Made by a program: the position numbers and the translations under genes
Notes under the pieces: generated by a model
What the model was told of the DNA's origin: nothing
Databases searched by the model: none
What the model saw: only the letters and a program-made list of their open reading frames with translations
NCBI RefSeq assembly: GCF_021155775.2
Contig: NC_060233.1
Coordinates: 34,069,077-34,133,076, forward strand
Direction of reading: 5' to 3'
Length of the DNA: 64,000 bases
Source of the DNA: Neodiprion pinetum
Lineage: Eukaryota; Arthropoda; Insecta; Hymenoptera; Diprionidae
Shown: positions 15,645 through 30,600 of the stretch, piece after piece
Position numbering within the stretch: position 1 is the stretch's first letter
Layout: each line of letters begins with the position of its first letter

Positions 15645-18600
15645 ACGCGAAAAGAGCGTGGGATCAACGGAAAAGAAGTTACGGAGGAAAAAGCACCTGC
15701 TGAAAAATGTCCAAAACAAAGGTTCTGGTTTTGTGGCTGTAAATTTTGATCCGCTGCTCGCAGCGTATCGGGACTGCGCTTAATCGATTTGTCTCGCGAA
15801 ATTACGTCGGAATAGTGTCAGAAAGAATTTATTCCAGCACTTTTCAAAATCGCGGAAATTTTCGCCAAAAATGCAAATGGGTTAGCCTTACTTTTTTCTT
15901 CACATAACACTCACGATGAGGACAAAGGACTGTCCAACAGTACTTCTGAATGGCCAACCTCTCCCAGTTGTCAACGAAGTGAAATACCTGGGCATGCACC
16001 TCGACCGAAGGCTAACTTGGACCAGCCACATAAAAAACAAAAGAAGACAGGTCGACCTCCACCTACGGAAAATGTATTGGCTAATAGGCAAGAGATCGAA
16101 ATTATCTCTCCACAACAAACTACTAATCTACAAAACGATACTCAAACCTATATGGACCTACGGGATACAACTATGGGGAAGTGCAAGTAATTCGAACATT
16201 GAAATACTACAACGATTACAAGCTAAGACTCTTCGCGCCGTCACAAATGCCCCGTGGTACGTCACCAACGCCAGGCCGCACAAGGATCTTGGTGTAAATA
16301 CAATAAGAAAAGTGGCATACGAACAATGCACACGCTACGAAACTCGACTCGCCAACCACCCAAACCTGCTTGCATCAAATCTCCTTGACCGGAGAACGAT
16401 CTCGCGAAGACTCAGGAAACTCAAACCACTAGACCTGCGAGAAAGATTTCGGGCCGAATAAACGCCAAAACAAATAAAGCGACAAGCGATAAATAAGTGA
16501 GAAGAAAATAAACCGAAAAAGCAAAAATAGTGCAGTGTGCATCGCTGGATGCAACCACTAACGACAAAACCATTGTCCACAATATAGCTTTGAACATCAC
16601 AACTATTCATTGTCACTTTATGTAACAGATTATAGTTCTCTAATAAACGACAATAAAAAAAAATTTTGGAGCCAAAAATTTGTGGTCTCAGATTCGACTT
16701 GTACGACCCTTTCCTGACTAATTAGATCACCAGGAACTCAGAAAACGCAGCGAAAAGAGCGTGGGACAATAACAAAAAATTGACAGAGGAAGAAGCACCT
16801 GCTGAAAAATGTCGAAAACACAGGTTTCCGTTTTTTGGCTGTAACTTTTGATGCGTTCATCGCAGCGTATTGGGACTGCGCCTGATCGATTTCTCTTGCA
16901 AAATGACGTCCGAATAGTGCATAAAAGAATTTATTGCAGCACTTTTCAAAATCGCGAAAATTTTCGGCAAAAATGCAAAGGGGTTAGCCTTACGTTTTCT
17001 TCATTTTTGGAGCTAAGAATTTTTGGTCTCAGATTCGCTTTGTGTGACCCTCTCCTGCCTAATTGGACCCCCAGGAACTCAGAAAATGCAGCGAAAAGAG
17101 CGTAGGACCAACAGGAGAGAAATGGCGAGCGAAAAAGCACCTGCTGAAAAATGTCGAAAACACAGGTTTCCGTTTTTTGGCTGTAACTTTTGATGCGTTG
17201 ATCGCAGCGTATTGGGACTGCGCCTAATCGATTTCTCTTGCAAAATGACGTCCGAATAGTGCATGAAAGAATTTATTGCAGCACTTTTCAAAATCGCGAA
17301 AATTTTCGGCAAAAATGCAAAGGGGTTAGCCTTACTTTTGCTTCATTTTTGGAGCTGAAAATTTTAGGTTTCAGATTCGATTCAAATGACCCTTAGTCGA
17401 CTAATTAGACCGTCGGGAACTCAGAAAATGCAGCGAAAAGAGCGTAGGACCAACAGGAGAGAAATGGCGAGCGAAAAAGCACCTGCTGAAAAATGTCGAA
17501 AACACAGGTTTCCGTTTTTTGGCTGTAACTTTTGATGCGTTGATCGCAGCGTATTGGGACTGCGCCCAATCGATTTCTCTTGCAAAATGACGTCCGAATA
17601 GTGCATGTAAGAATTTATTGCAGCACTTTTTAAAATCGCGAAAATTTTCGGCAAAAATGCAAAGGGGTTAGCCTTACTTTTTCTTCATTTTTGGAGGCGA
17701 AAATTTTTGGTCTCAGATTCGATTCAAGTGACCCTTACCTGACTAATTGAATCCTCAGGAACTCAGAAAACGCAGCGAAAACAGCGCAAGATCAACAGGA
17801 GAGAAATGCCGATCGAAAAAGCACCTGCTGAAAAATGTCGAAAACACAGGTTTCCGTTTTTTGGCTGTAACTTTTGATGCGTTGATCGCAGCGTATTGGG
17901 ACTGCGCCTAATCGATTTCTCTTGCAAAATGACGTCCGAATAGTGCATGAAAGAATTTATTGCAGCACTTTTCAAAATCACGAAAATTTTCGGCAAAAAT
18001 GCAAAGGGGTTAGCCTTACTTTTTCTTCATTTTTGGAGCCGAAAATTTTTGGTCTCAGATTCGATTCAAACGACCCTTACTCGACTAATTAGACCCTCAG
18101 GAACTCAGAAAACGCAGCGAAAACAGCGTGAGATCAACAGGAGAGAAATGGCGAGCGAAAAAGCACCTGCTGAAAATTGTCGAAAACACAGGTATCCGTT
18201 TTTTGGCTGTAACTTTTGATGCGTTCATCGCAGCGTATTGGGACTGCGCCCAATCGATTTCTCTTGCAAAATTACGTCCGAATAGTGCATGAAAGAATTT
18301 ATTGCAGCACTTTTCAAAATCGCGAAAATTTTCGGCAAAAATGCAAAGGGGTTAGCCTTACTTTTGCTTCATTTTTGGAGCTGAAAATTTTAGGTTTCAG
18401 ATTCGATTCAAATGACCCTTAGTCGACTAATTAGACCGTCGGGAACTCAGAAAATGCAGCGAAAAGAGCGTAGGACCAACAGGAGAGAAATGGCGAGCGA
18501 AAAAGCACCTGCTGAAAAATGTCGAAAACACAGGTCTCCGTTTTTTGGCTGTAACTTTTGATGCGTTCATCGCAGCGTATTGGGACTGCGCCCAATCGAT

Positions 18601-21600
18601 TTCTCTTGCAAAATGACGTCCGAATAGTGCATGTAAGAATTTATTGCAGCACTTTTTAAAATCGCAAAAATTTTCGGCAAAAATGCAAAGGGGTTAGCCT
18701 TACTTTTTCTTCATTTTTGGAGGCGAAAATTTTTGGTCTCAGATTCGATTCAAGTGACCCTTACCTGACTAATTGAATCCTCAGGAACTCAGAAAACGCA
18801 GCGAAAACAGCGCAAGATCAACAGGAGAGAAATGGCGATCGAAAAAGCACCTGCTGAAAAATGTCGAAAACACAGGTCTCCGTTTTTTGGCTGTAACTTT
18901 TGATGCGTTCATCGCAGCGTATTGGGACTGCGCCCAATCGATTTCTCTTGCAAAATGACGTCCGAATAGTGCATGTAAGAATTTATTGCAGCACTTTTTA
19001 AAATCGCGAAAATTTTCGGCAAAACCGCAAAGGGGTTAGCCTTACTTTTTCTTCATTTTTGGAGGCGAAAATTTTTGGTCTCAGATTCGATTCAAGTGAC
19101 CCTTACCTGACTAATTGAATCCTCAGGAACTCAGAAAACGCAGCGAAAACAGCGCAAGATCAACAGGAGAGAAATGGCGATCGAAAAAGCACCTGCTGAA
19201 AAATGTCGAAAACACAGGTCTCCGTTTTTTGGCTGTAACTTTTGATGCGTTCATCGCAGCGTATTGGGACTGCGCCCAATCGATTTCTCTTGCAAAATGA
19301 CGTCCGAATAGTGCATGTAAGAATTTATTGCAGCACTTTTTAAAATCGCGAAAATTTTCGGCAAAAATGCAAAGGGGTTAGCCTTACTTTTTCTTCATTT
19401 TTTGAGGCGAAAATTTTTGGTCTCAGATTCGATTCAAGTGACCCTTACCTGACTAATTGAATCCTCAGGAACTCAGAAAACGCAGCGAAAACAGCGCAAG
19501 ATCAACAGGAGAGAAATGTCGAGCGAAAAAGCACCTGCTGAAAAATGTCGAAAACACAGGTTTCCGTTTTTTGGCTGTAACTTTTGATGCGTTGATCGCA
19601 GCGTATTGGGACTGCGCCTAATCGATTTCTCTTGCAAAATGACGTCCGAATAGTGCATGTAAGAATTTATTGCAGCACTTTTTAAAATCGCGAAAATTTT
19701 CGGCAAAACCGCAAAGGGGTTAGCCTTACTTTTTCTTCATTTTTGGAGGCGAAAATTTTTGGTCTCAGATTCGATTCAAGTGACCCTCTCCTGCCTAATT
19801 GGACCCCCAGGAACTCAGAAAATGCAGCGAAAACAGCGCAAGATCAACAGGAGAGAAATGCCGAGCGAAAAAGCACCTGCTGAAATTTGTCGAAAACACA
19901 GGTCTCCGTTTTTTGGCTGTAACTTTTGATGCGTTCATCGCAGCGTATTGGGACTGCGCCCAATCGATTTCTCTTGCAAAATGACGTCCGAATAGTGCAT
20001 GTAAGAATTTATTGCAGCACTTTTTAAAATCGCGAAAATTTTCGGCAAAAATGCAAAGGGGTTAGCCTTACTTTTTCTTCATTTTTAGAGGCGAAAATTT
20101 TTGGTCTCAGATTCGCTTTGTGTGACCCTCTCCTGCCTAATTGGACCCCCAGGAACTCAGAAAATGCAGCGAAAAGAGCGTGAGGTCAACAGGAGAGAAA
20201 TGGCGAGCGAAAAAGCACCTGCTGAAAAATGTCGAAAACACAGGTTTCCGTTTTTTGGCTGTAACTTTTGATGCGTTGATCGCAGCGTATTGGGACTGCG
20301 CCTAATCGATTTCTCTTGCAAAATGACGTCCGAATAGTGCATAAAAGAATTTATTGCAGCACTTTTCAAAATCGCGAAAATTTTCGGCAAAAATGCAAAG
20401 GGGTTAGCCTTACTTTTGCTTCATTTTTGGAGCTGAAAATTTTAGGTTTCAGATTCGATTCAAATGACCCTTAGTCGACTAATTAGACCGTCGGGAACTC
20501 AGAAAATGCAGCGAAAAGAGCGTAGGACCAACAGGAGAGAAATGGCGAGCGAAAAAGCACCTGCTGAAAAATGTCGAAAACACAGGTCTCCGTTTTTTGG
20601 CTGTAACTTTTGATGCGTTCATCGCAGCGTATTGGGACTGCGCCCAATTGATTTCTCTTGCAAAATGACGTCCGAATAGTGCATGTAAGAATTTATTGCA
20701 GCACTTTTTAAAATCGCGAAAATTTTCGGCAAAACCGCAAAGGGGTTAGCCTTACTTTTTCTTCATTTTTGGAGGCGAAAATTTTTGGTCTCAGATTCGA
20801 TTCAAGTGACCCTCTCCTGCCTAATTGGACCCCCAGGAACTCAGAAAATGCAGCGAAAAGAGCGTAGGACCAACAGGAGAGAAATGGCGAGCGAAAAAGC
20901 ACCTGCTGAAAAATGTCGAAAACACAGGTCTCCGTTTTTTGGCTGTAACTTTTGATGCGTTCATCGCAGCGTATTGGGACTGCGCCCAATTGATTTCTCT
21001 TGCAAAATGACGTCCGAATAGTGCATGTAAGAATTTATTGCAGCACTTTTTAAAATCGCAAAAATTTTCGGCAAAACCGCAAAGGGGTTAGCCTTACTTT
21101 TTCTTCATTTTTGGAGGCGAAAATTTTTGGTCTCAGATTCGATTCAAGTGACCCTCTCCTGCCTAATTGGACCCCCAGGAACTCAGAAAATGCAGCGAAA
21201 AGAGCGTAGGACCAACAGGAGAGAAATGGCGAGCGAAAAAGCACCTGCTGAAAAATGTCGAAAACACAGGTCTCCGTTTTTTGGCTGTAACTTTTGATGC
21301 GTTCATCGCAGCGTATTGGGACTGCGCCCAATCGATTTCTCTTGCAAAATGACGTCCGAATAGTGCATGTAAGAATTTATTGCAGCACTTTTTAAAATCG
21401 CGAAAATTTTCGGCAAAACCGCAAAGGGGTTAGCCTTACTTTTTCTTCATTTTTGGAGGCGAAAATTTTTGGTCTCAGATTCGATTCAAGTGACCCTTAC
21501 CTGACTAATTGAATCCTCAGGAACTCAGAAAACGCAGCGAAAACAGCGCAAGATCAACAGGAGAGAAATGGCGATCGAAAAAGCACCTGCTGAAAAATGT

Positions 21601-24600
21601 CGAAAACACAGGTCTCCGTTTTTTGGCTGTAACTTTTGATGCGTTCATCGCAGCGTATTGGGACTGCGCCCAATCGATTTCTCTTGCAAAATGACGTCCG
21701 AATAGTGCATGTAAGAATTTATTGCAGCACTTTTTAAAATCGCGAAAATTTTCGGCAAAAATGCAAAGGGGTTAGCCTTACTTTTTCTTCATTTTTGGAG
21801 GCGAAAATTTTTGGTCTCAGATTCGATTCAAGTGACCCTTACCTGACTAATTGAATCCTCAGGAACTCAGAAAACGCAGCGAAAACAGCGCAAGATCAAC
21901 AGGAGAGAAATGGCGATCGAAAAAGCACCTGCTGAAAAATGTCGAAAACACAGGTCTCCGTTTTTTGGCTGTAACTTTTGATGCGTTCATCGCAGCGTAT
22001 TGGGACTGCGCCCAATCGATTTCTCTTGCAAAATGACGTCCGAATAGTGCATGTAAGAATTTATTGCAGCACTTTTTAAAATCGCGAAAATTTTCGGCAA
22101 AAATGCAAAGGGGTTAGCCTTACTTTTTCTTCATTTTTGGAGGCGAAAATTTTTGGTCTCAGATTCGATTCAAGTGACCCTTACCTGACTAATTGAATCC
22201 TCAGGAACTCAGAAAACGCAGCGAAAACAGCGCAAGATCAACAGGAGAGAAATGCCGATCGAAAAAGCACCTGCTGAAAAATGTCTAAAACACAGGTCTC
22301 CGTTTTTTGGCTGTAACTTTTGATGCGTTCATCGCAGCGTATTGGGACTGCGCCCAATCGATTTCTCTTGCAAAATGACGTCCGAATAGTGCATGTAAGA
22401 ATTTATTGCAGCACTTTTTAAAATCGCGAAAATTTTCGGCAAAAATGCAAAGGGGTTAGCCTTACTTTTTCTTCATTTTTGGAGGCGAAAATTTTTGGTC
22501 TCAGATTCGATTCAAGTGACCCTTACCTGACTAATTGAATCCTCAGGAACTCAGAAAACGCAGCGAAAACAGCGCAAGATCAACAGGAGAGAAATGCCGA
22601 GCGAAAAAGCACCTGCTGAAATTTGTCGAAAACACAGGTCTCCGTTTTTTGGCTGTAACTTTTGATGCGTTCATCGCAGCGTATTGGGACTGCGCCCAAT
22701 CGATTTCTCTTGCAAAATGACGTCCGAATAGTGCATGTAAGAATTTATTGCAGCACTTTTTAAAATCGCGAAAATTTTCGGCAAAACCGCAAAGGGGTTA
22801 GCCTTACTTTTTCTTCATTTTTGGAGGCGAAAATTTTTGGTCTCAGATTCGATTCAAGTGACCCTTACCTGACTAATTGAATCCTCAGGAACTCAGAAAA
22901 CGCAGCGAAAACAGCGCAAGATCAACAGGAGAGAAATGGCGATCGAAAAAGCACCTGCTGAAAAATGTCGAAAACACAGGTCTCCGTTTTTTGGCTGTAA
23001 CTTTTGATGCGTTCATCGCAGCGTATTGGGACTGCGCCCAATCGATTTCTCTTGCAAAATGACGTCCGAATAGTGCATGTAAGAATTTATTGCAGCACTT
23101 TTTAAAATCGCGAAAATTTTCGGCAAAAATGCAAAGGGGTTAGCCTTACTTTTTCTTCATTTTTGGAGGCGAAAATTTTTGGTCTCAGATTCGATTCAAG
23201 TGACCCTTACCTGACTAATTGAATCCTCAGGAACTCAGAAAACGCAGCGAAAACAGCGCAAGATCAACAGGAGAGAAATGCCGATCGAAAAAGCACCTGC
23301 TGAAAAATGTCTAAAACACAGGTTTCCGTTTTTTGGCTGTAACTTTTGATGCGTTGATCGCAGCGTATTGGGACTGCGCCCAATCGATTTCTCTTGCAAA
23401 ATGACGTCCGAATAGTGCATGTAAGAATTTATTGCAGCACTTTTTAAAATCGCGAAAATTTTCGGCAAAAATGCAAAGGGGTTAGCCTTACTTTTTCTTC
23501 ATTTTTGGAGGCGAAAATTTTTGGTCTCAGATTCGATTCAAGTGACCCCTACCTGACTAATTGAATCCTCAGGAACTCAGAAAACGCAGCGAAAACAGCG
23601 CAAGATCAACAGGAGAGAAATGCCGAGCGAAAAAGCACCTGCTGAAATTTGTCGAAAACACAGGTCTCCGTTTTTTGGCTGTAACTTTTGATGCGTTCAT
23701 CGCAGCGTATTGGGACTGCGCCCAATCGATTTCTCTTGCAAAATGACGTCCGAATAGTGCATGTAAGAATTTATTGCAGCACTTTTTAAAATCGCGAAAA
23801 TTTTCGGCAAAAATGCAAAGGGGTTAGCCTTACTTTTTCTTCATTTTTAGAGGCGAAAATTTTTGGTCTCAGATTCGCTTTGTGTGACCCTCTCCTGCCT
23901 AATTGGACCCCCAGGAACTCAGAAAATGCAGCGAAAAGAGCGTGAGGTCAACAGGAGAGAAATGGCGAGCGAAAAAGCACCTGCTGAAAAATGTCGAAAA
24001 CACAGGTTTCCGTTTTTTGGCTGTAACTTTTGATGCGTTGATCGCAGCGTATTGGGACTGCGCCTAATCGATTTCTCTTGCAAAATGACGTCCGAATAGT
24101 GCATAAAAGAATTTATTGCAGCACTTTTCAAAATCGCGAAAATTTTCGGCAAAAATGCAAAGGGGTTAGCCTTACTTTTGCTTCATTTTTGGAGCTGAAA
24201 ATTTTAGGTTTCAGATTCGATTCAAATGACCCTTAGTCGACTAATTAGACCGTCGGGAACTCAGAAAATGCAGCGAAAAGAGCGTAGGACCAACAGGAGA
24301 GAAATGGCGAGCGAAAAAGCACCTGCTGAAATTTGTCGAAAACACAGGTCTCCGTTTTTTGGCTGTAACTTTTGATGCGTTCATCGCAGCGTATTGGGAC
24401 TGCGCCCAATTGATTTCTCTTGCAAAATGACGTCCGAATAGTGCATGTCAGAATTTATTGCAGCACTTTTTAAAATCGCGAAAATTTTCGGCAAAACCGC
24501 AAAGGGGTTAGCCTTACTTTTTCTTCATTTTTGGAGGCGAAAATTTTTGGTCTCAGATTCGATTCAAGTGACCCTCTCCTGCCTAATTGGACCCCCAGGA

Positions 24601-27600
24601 ACTCAGAAAATGCAGCGAAAACAGCGCAAGATCAACAGGAGAGAAATGCCGAGCGAAAAAGCACCTGCTGAAATTTGTCGAAAACACAGGTCTCCGTTTT
24701 TTGGCTGTAACTTTTGATGCGTTCATCGCAGCGTATTGGGACTGCGCCCAATCGATTTCTCTTGCAAAATGACGTCCGAATAGTGCATGTAAGAATTTAT
24801 TGCAGCACTTTTTAAAATCGCGAAAATTTTCGGCAAAAATGCAAAGGGGTTAGCCTTACTTTTTCTTCATTTTTGGAGGCGAAAATTTTTGGTCTCAGAT
24901 TCGATTCAAGTGACCCTTACCTGACTAATTGAATCCTCAGGAACTCAGAAAACGCAGCGAAAACAGCGCAAGATCAACAGGAGAGAAATGCCGATCGAAA
25001 AAGCACCTGCTGAAAAATGTCTAAAACACAGGTTTCCGTTTTTTGGCTGTAACTTTTGATGCGTTGATCGCAGCGTATTGGGACTGCGCCTAATCGATTT
25101 CTCTTGCAAAATGACGTCCGAATAGTGCATGAAAGAATTTATTGCAGCACTTTTCAAAATCACGAAAATTTTCGGCAAAAATGCAAAGGGGTTAGCCTTA
25201 CTTTTTCTTCATTTTTGGAGCCGAAAATTTTTGGTCTCAGATTCGATTCAAACGACCCTTACTCGACTAATTAGACCCTCAGGAACTCAGAAAACGCAGC
25301 GAAAACAGCGTGAGATCAACAGGAGAGAAATGGCGAGCGAAAAAGCACCTGCTGAAAATTGTCGAAAACACAGGTATCCGTTTTTTGGCTGTAACTTTTG
25401 ATGCGTTCATCGCAGCGTATTGGGACTGCGCCCAATCGATTTCTCTTGCAAAATTACGTCCGAATAGTGCATGAAAGAATTTATTGCAGCACTTTTCAAA
25501 ATCGCGATAATTTTCGGCAAAAATGCAAAGGGGTTAGCCTTACTTTTGCTTCATTTTTGGAGCTGAAAATTTTAGGTTTCAGATTCGATTCAAATGACCC
25601 TTAGTCGACTAATTAGACCGTCGGGAACTCAGAAAATGCAGCGAAAAGAGCGTAGGACCAACAGGAGAGAAATGGCGAGCGAAAAAGCACCTGCTGAAAA
25701 ATGTCGAAAACACAGGTCTCCGTTTTTTGGCTGTAACTTTTGATGCGTTCATCGCAGCGTATTGGGACTGCGCCCAATCGATTTCTCTTGCAAAATGACG
25801 TCCGAATAGTGCATGTAAGAATTTATTGCAGCACTTTTTAAAATCGCGAAAATTTTCGGCAAAAATGCAAAGGGGTTAGCCTTACTTTTTCTTCATTTTT
25901 GGAGGCGAAAATTTTTGGTCTCAGATTCGATTCAAGTGACCCTTACCTGACTAATTGAATCCTCAGGAACTCAGAAAACGCAGCGAAAACAGCGCAAGAT
26001 CAACAGGAGAGAAATGCCGATCGAAAAAGCACCTGCTGAAAAATGTCTAAAACACAGGTTTCCGTTTTTTGGCTGTAACTTTTGATGCGTTGATCGCAGC
26101 GTATTGGGACTGCGCCTAATCGATTTCTCTTGCAAAATGACGTCCGAATAGTGCATAAAAGAATTTATTGCAGCACTTTTTAAAATCGCGAAAATTTTCG
26201 GCAAAAATGCAAAGGGGTTAGCCTTACTTTTTCTTCATTTTTGGAGGCGAAAATTTTTGGTCTCAGATTCGATTCAAGTGACCCTTACCTGACTAATTGA
26301 ATCCTCAGGAACTCAGAAAACGCAGCGAAAACAGCGCAAGATCAACAGGAGAGAAATGCCGAGCGAAAAAGCACCTGCTGAAATTTGTCGAAAACACAGG
26401 TCTCCGTTTTTTGGCTGTAACTTTTGATGCGTTCATCGCAGCGTATTGGGACTGCGCCCAATCGATTTCTCTTGCAAAATGACGTCCGAATAGTGCATGT
26501 AAGAATTTATTGCAGCACTTTTTAAAATCGCGAAAATTTTCGGCAAAAATGCAAAGGGGTTAGCCTTACTTTTGCTTCATTTTTGGAGCTGAAAATTTTA
26601 GGTTTCAGATTCGATTCAAATGACCCTTAGTCGACTAATTAGACCGTCGGGAACTCAGAAAATGCAGCGAAAAGAGCGTAGGACCAACAGGAGAGGAATG
26701 GCGAGCGAAAAAGCACCTGCTGAAAAATGTCGAAATCACAGGTCTCCGTTTTTTGGCTGTAACTTTTGATGCGTTCATCGCAGCGTATTGGGACTGCGCC
26801 CAATCGATTTCTCTTGCAAAATGACGTCCGAATAGTGCATGTAAGAATTTATTGCAGCACTTTTTAAAATCGCGAAAATTTTCGGCAAAACCGCAAAGGG
26901 GTTAGCCTTACTTTTTCTTCATTTTTGGAGGCGAAAATTTTTGGTCTCAGATTCGATTCAAGTGACCCTTACCTGACTAATTGAATCCTCAGGAACTCAG
27001 AAAACGCAGCGAAAACAGCGCAAGATCAACAGGAGAGAAATGGCGATCGAAAAAGCACCTGCTGAAAAATGTCGAAAACACAGGTCTCCGTTTTTTGGCT
27101 GTAACTTTTGATGCGTTCATCGCAGCGTATTGGGACTGCGCCCAATCGATTTCTCTTGCAAAATGACGTCCGAATAGTGCATGTAAGAATTTATTGCAGC
27201 ACTTTTTAAAATCGCGAAAATTTTCGGCAAAAATGCAAAGGGGTTAGCCTTACTTTTTCTTCATTTTTTGAGGCGAAAATTTTTGGTCTCAGATTCGATT
27301 CAAGTGACCCTTACCTGACTAATTGAATCCTCAGGAACTCAGAAAACGCAGCGAAAACAGCGCAAGATCAACAGGAGAGAAATGTCGAGCGAAAAAGCAC
27401 CTGCTGAAAAATGTCGAAAACACAGGTTTCCGTTTTTTGGCTGTAACTTTTGATGCGTTGATCGCAGCGTATTGGGACTGCGCCTAATCGATTTCTCTTG
27501 CAAAATGACGTCCGAATAGTGCATGTAAGAATTTATTGCAGCACTTTTTAAAATCGCGAAAATTTTCGGCAAAACCGCAAAGGGGTTAGCCTTACTTTTT

Positions 27601-30600
27601 CTTCATTTTTGGAGGCGAAAATTTTTGGTCTCAGATTCGATTCAAGTGACCCTCTCCTGCCTAATTGGACCCCCAGGAACTCAGAAAATGCAGCGAAAAC
27701 AGCGCAAGATCAACAGGAGAGAAATGCCGAGCGAAAAAGCACCTGCTGAAATTTGTCGAAAACACAGGTCTCCGTTTTTTGGCTGTAACTTTTGATGCGT
27801 TCATCGCAGCGTATTGGGACTGCGCCCAATCGATTTCTCTTGCAAAATGACGTCCGAATAGTGCATGTAAGAATTTATTGCAGCACTTTTTAAAATCGCG
27901 AAAATTTTCGGCAAAAATGCAAAGGGGTTAGCCTTACTTTTTCTTCATTTTTAGAGGCGAAAATTTTTGGTCTCAGATTCGCTTTGTGTGACCCTCTCCT
28001 GCCTAATTGGACCCCCAGGAACTCAGAAAATGCAGCGAAAAGAGCGTGAGGTCAACAGGAGAGAAATGGCGAGCGAAAAAGCACCTGCTGAAAAATGTCG
28101 AAAACACAGGTTTCCGTTTTTTGGCTGTAACTTTTGATGCGTTGATCGCAGCGTATTGGGACTGCGCCTAATCGATTTCTCTTGCAAAATGACGTCCGAA
28201 TAGTGCATAAAAGAATTTATTGCAGCACTTTTCAAAATCGCGAAAATTTTCGGCAAAAATGCAAAGGGGTTAGCCTTACTTTTGCTTCATTTTTGGAGCT
28301 GAAAATTTTAGGTTTCAGATTCGATTCAAATGACCCTTAGTCGACTAATTAGACCGTCGGGAACTCAGAAAATGCAGCGAAAAGAGCGTAGGACCAACAG
28401 GAGAGAAATGGCGAGCGAAAAAGCACCTGCTGAAAAATGTCGAAAACACAGGTCTCCGTTTTTTGGCTGTAACTTTTGATGCGTTCATCGCAGCGTATTG
28501 GGACTGCGCCCAATTGATTTCTCTTGCAAAATGACGTCCGAATAGTGCATGTAAGAATTTATTGCAGCACTTTTTAAAATCGCGAAAATTTTCGGCAAAA
28601 CCGCAAAGGGGTTAGCCTTACTTTTTCTTCATTTTTGGAGGCGAAAATTTTTGGTCTCAGATTCGATTCAAGTGACCCTCTCCTGCCTAATTGGACCCCC
28701 AGGAACTCAGAAAATGCAGCGAAAAGAGCGTAGGACCAACAGGAGAGAAATGGCGAGCGAAAAAGCACCTGCTGAAAAATGTCGAAAACACAGGTCTCCG
28801 TTTTTTGGCTGTAACTTTTGATGCGTTCATCGCAGCGTATTGGGACTGCGCCCAATCGATTTCTCTTGCAAAATGACGTCCGAATAGTGCATGTAAGAAT
28901 TTATTGCAGCACTTTTTAAAATCGCGAAAATTTTCGGCAAAACCGCAAAGGGGTTAGCCTTACTTTTTCTTCATTTTTGGAGGCGAAAATTTTTGGTCTC
29001 AGATTCGATTCAAGTGACCCTTACCTGACTAATTGAATCCTCAGGAACTCAGAAAACGCAGCGAAAACAGCGCAAGATCAACAGGAGAGAAATGGCGATC
29101 GAAAAAGCACCTGCTGAAAAATGTCGAAAACACAGGTCTCCGTTTTTTGGCTGTAACTTTTGATGCGTTCATCGCAGCGTATTGGGACTGCGCCCAATCG
29201 ATTTCTCTTGCAAAATGACGTCCGAATAGTGCATGTAAGAATTTATTGCAGCACTTTTTAAAATCGCGAAAATTTTCGGCAAAAATGCAAAGGGGTTAGC
29301 CTTACTTTTTCTTCATTTTTGGAGGCGAAAATTTTTGGTCTCAGATTCGATTCAAGTGACCCTTACCTGACTAATTGAATCCTCAGGAACTCAGAAAACG
29401 CAGCGAAAACAGCGCAAGATCAACAGGAGAGAAATGCCGATCGAAAAAGCACCTGCTGAAAAATGTCTAAAACACAGGTTTCCGTTTTTTGGCTGTAACT
29501 TTTGATGCGTTAATCGCAGCGTATTGGGACTGCGCCCAATCGATTTCTCTTGCAAAATGACGTCCGAATAGTGCATGTAAGAATTTATTGCAGCACTTTT
29601 TAAAATCGCGAAAATTTTCGGCAAAAATGCAAAGGGGTTAGCCTTACTTTTTCTTCATTTTTGGAGGCGAAAATTTTTGGTCTCAGATTCGATTCAAGTG
29701 ACCCTTACCTGACTAATTGAATCCTCAGGAACTCAGAAAACGCAGCGAAAACAGCGCAAGATCAACAGGAGAGAAATGCCGAGCGAAAAAGCACCTGCTG
29801 AAATTTGTCGAAAACACAGGTCTCCGTTTTTTGGCTGTAACTTTTGATGCGTTCATCGCAGCGTATTGGGACTGCGCCCAATCGATTTCTCTTGCAAAAT
29901 GACGTCCGAATAGTGCATGTAAGAATTTATTGCAGCACTTTTTAAAATCGCGAAAATTTTCGGCAAAAATGCAAAGGGGTTAGCCTTACTTTTTCTTCAT
30001 TTTTAGAGGCGAAAATTTTTGGTCTCAGATTCGCTTTGTGTGACCCTCTCCTGCCTAATTGGACCCCCAGGAACTCAGAAAATGCAGCGAAAAGAGCGTG
30101 AGGTCAACAGGAGAGAAATGGCGAGCGAAAAAGCACCTGCTGAAAAATGTCGAAAACACAGGTTTCCGTTTTTTGGCTGTAACTTTTGATGCGTTGATCG
30201 CAGCGTATTGGGACTGCGCCTAATCGATTTCTCTTGCAAAATGACGTCCGAATAGTGCATAAAAGAATTTATTGCAGCACTTTTCAAAATCGCGAAAATT
30301 TTCGGCAAAAATGCAAAGGGGTTAGCCTTACTTTTGCTTCATTTTTGGAGCTGAAAATTTTAGGTTTCAGATTCGATTCAAATGACCCTTAGTCGACTAA
30401 TTAGACCGTCGGGAACTCAGAAAATGCAGCGAAAAGAGCGTAGGACCAACAGGAGAGAAATGGCGAGCGAAAAAGCACCTGCTGAAATTTGTCGAAAACA
30501 CAGGTCTCCGTTTTTTGGCTGTAACTTTTGATGCGTTCATCGCAGCGTATTGGGACTGCGCCCAATTGATTTCTCTTGCAAAATGACGTCCGAATAGTGC

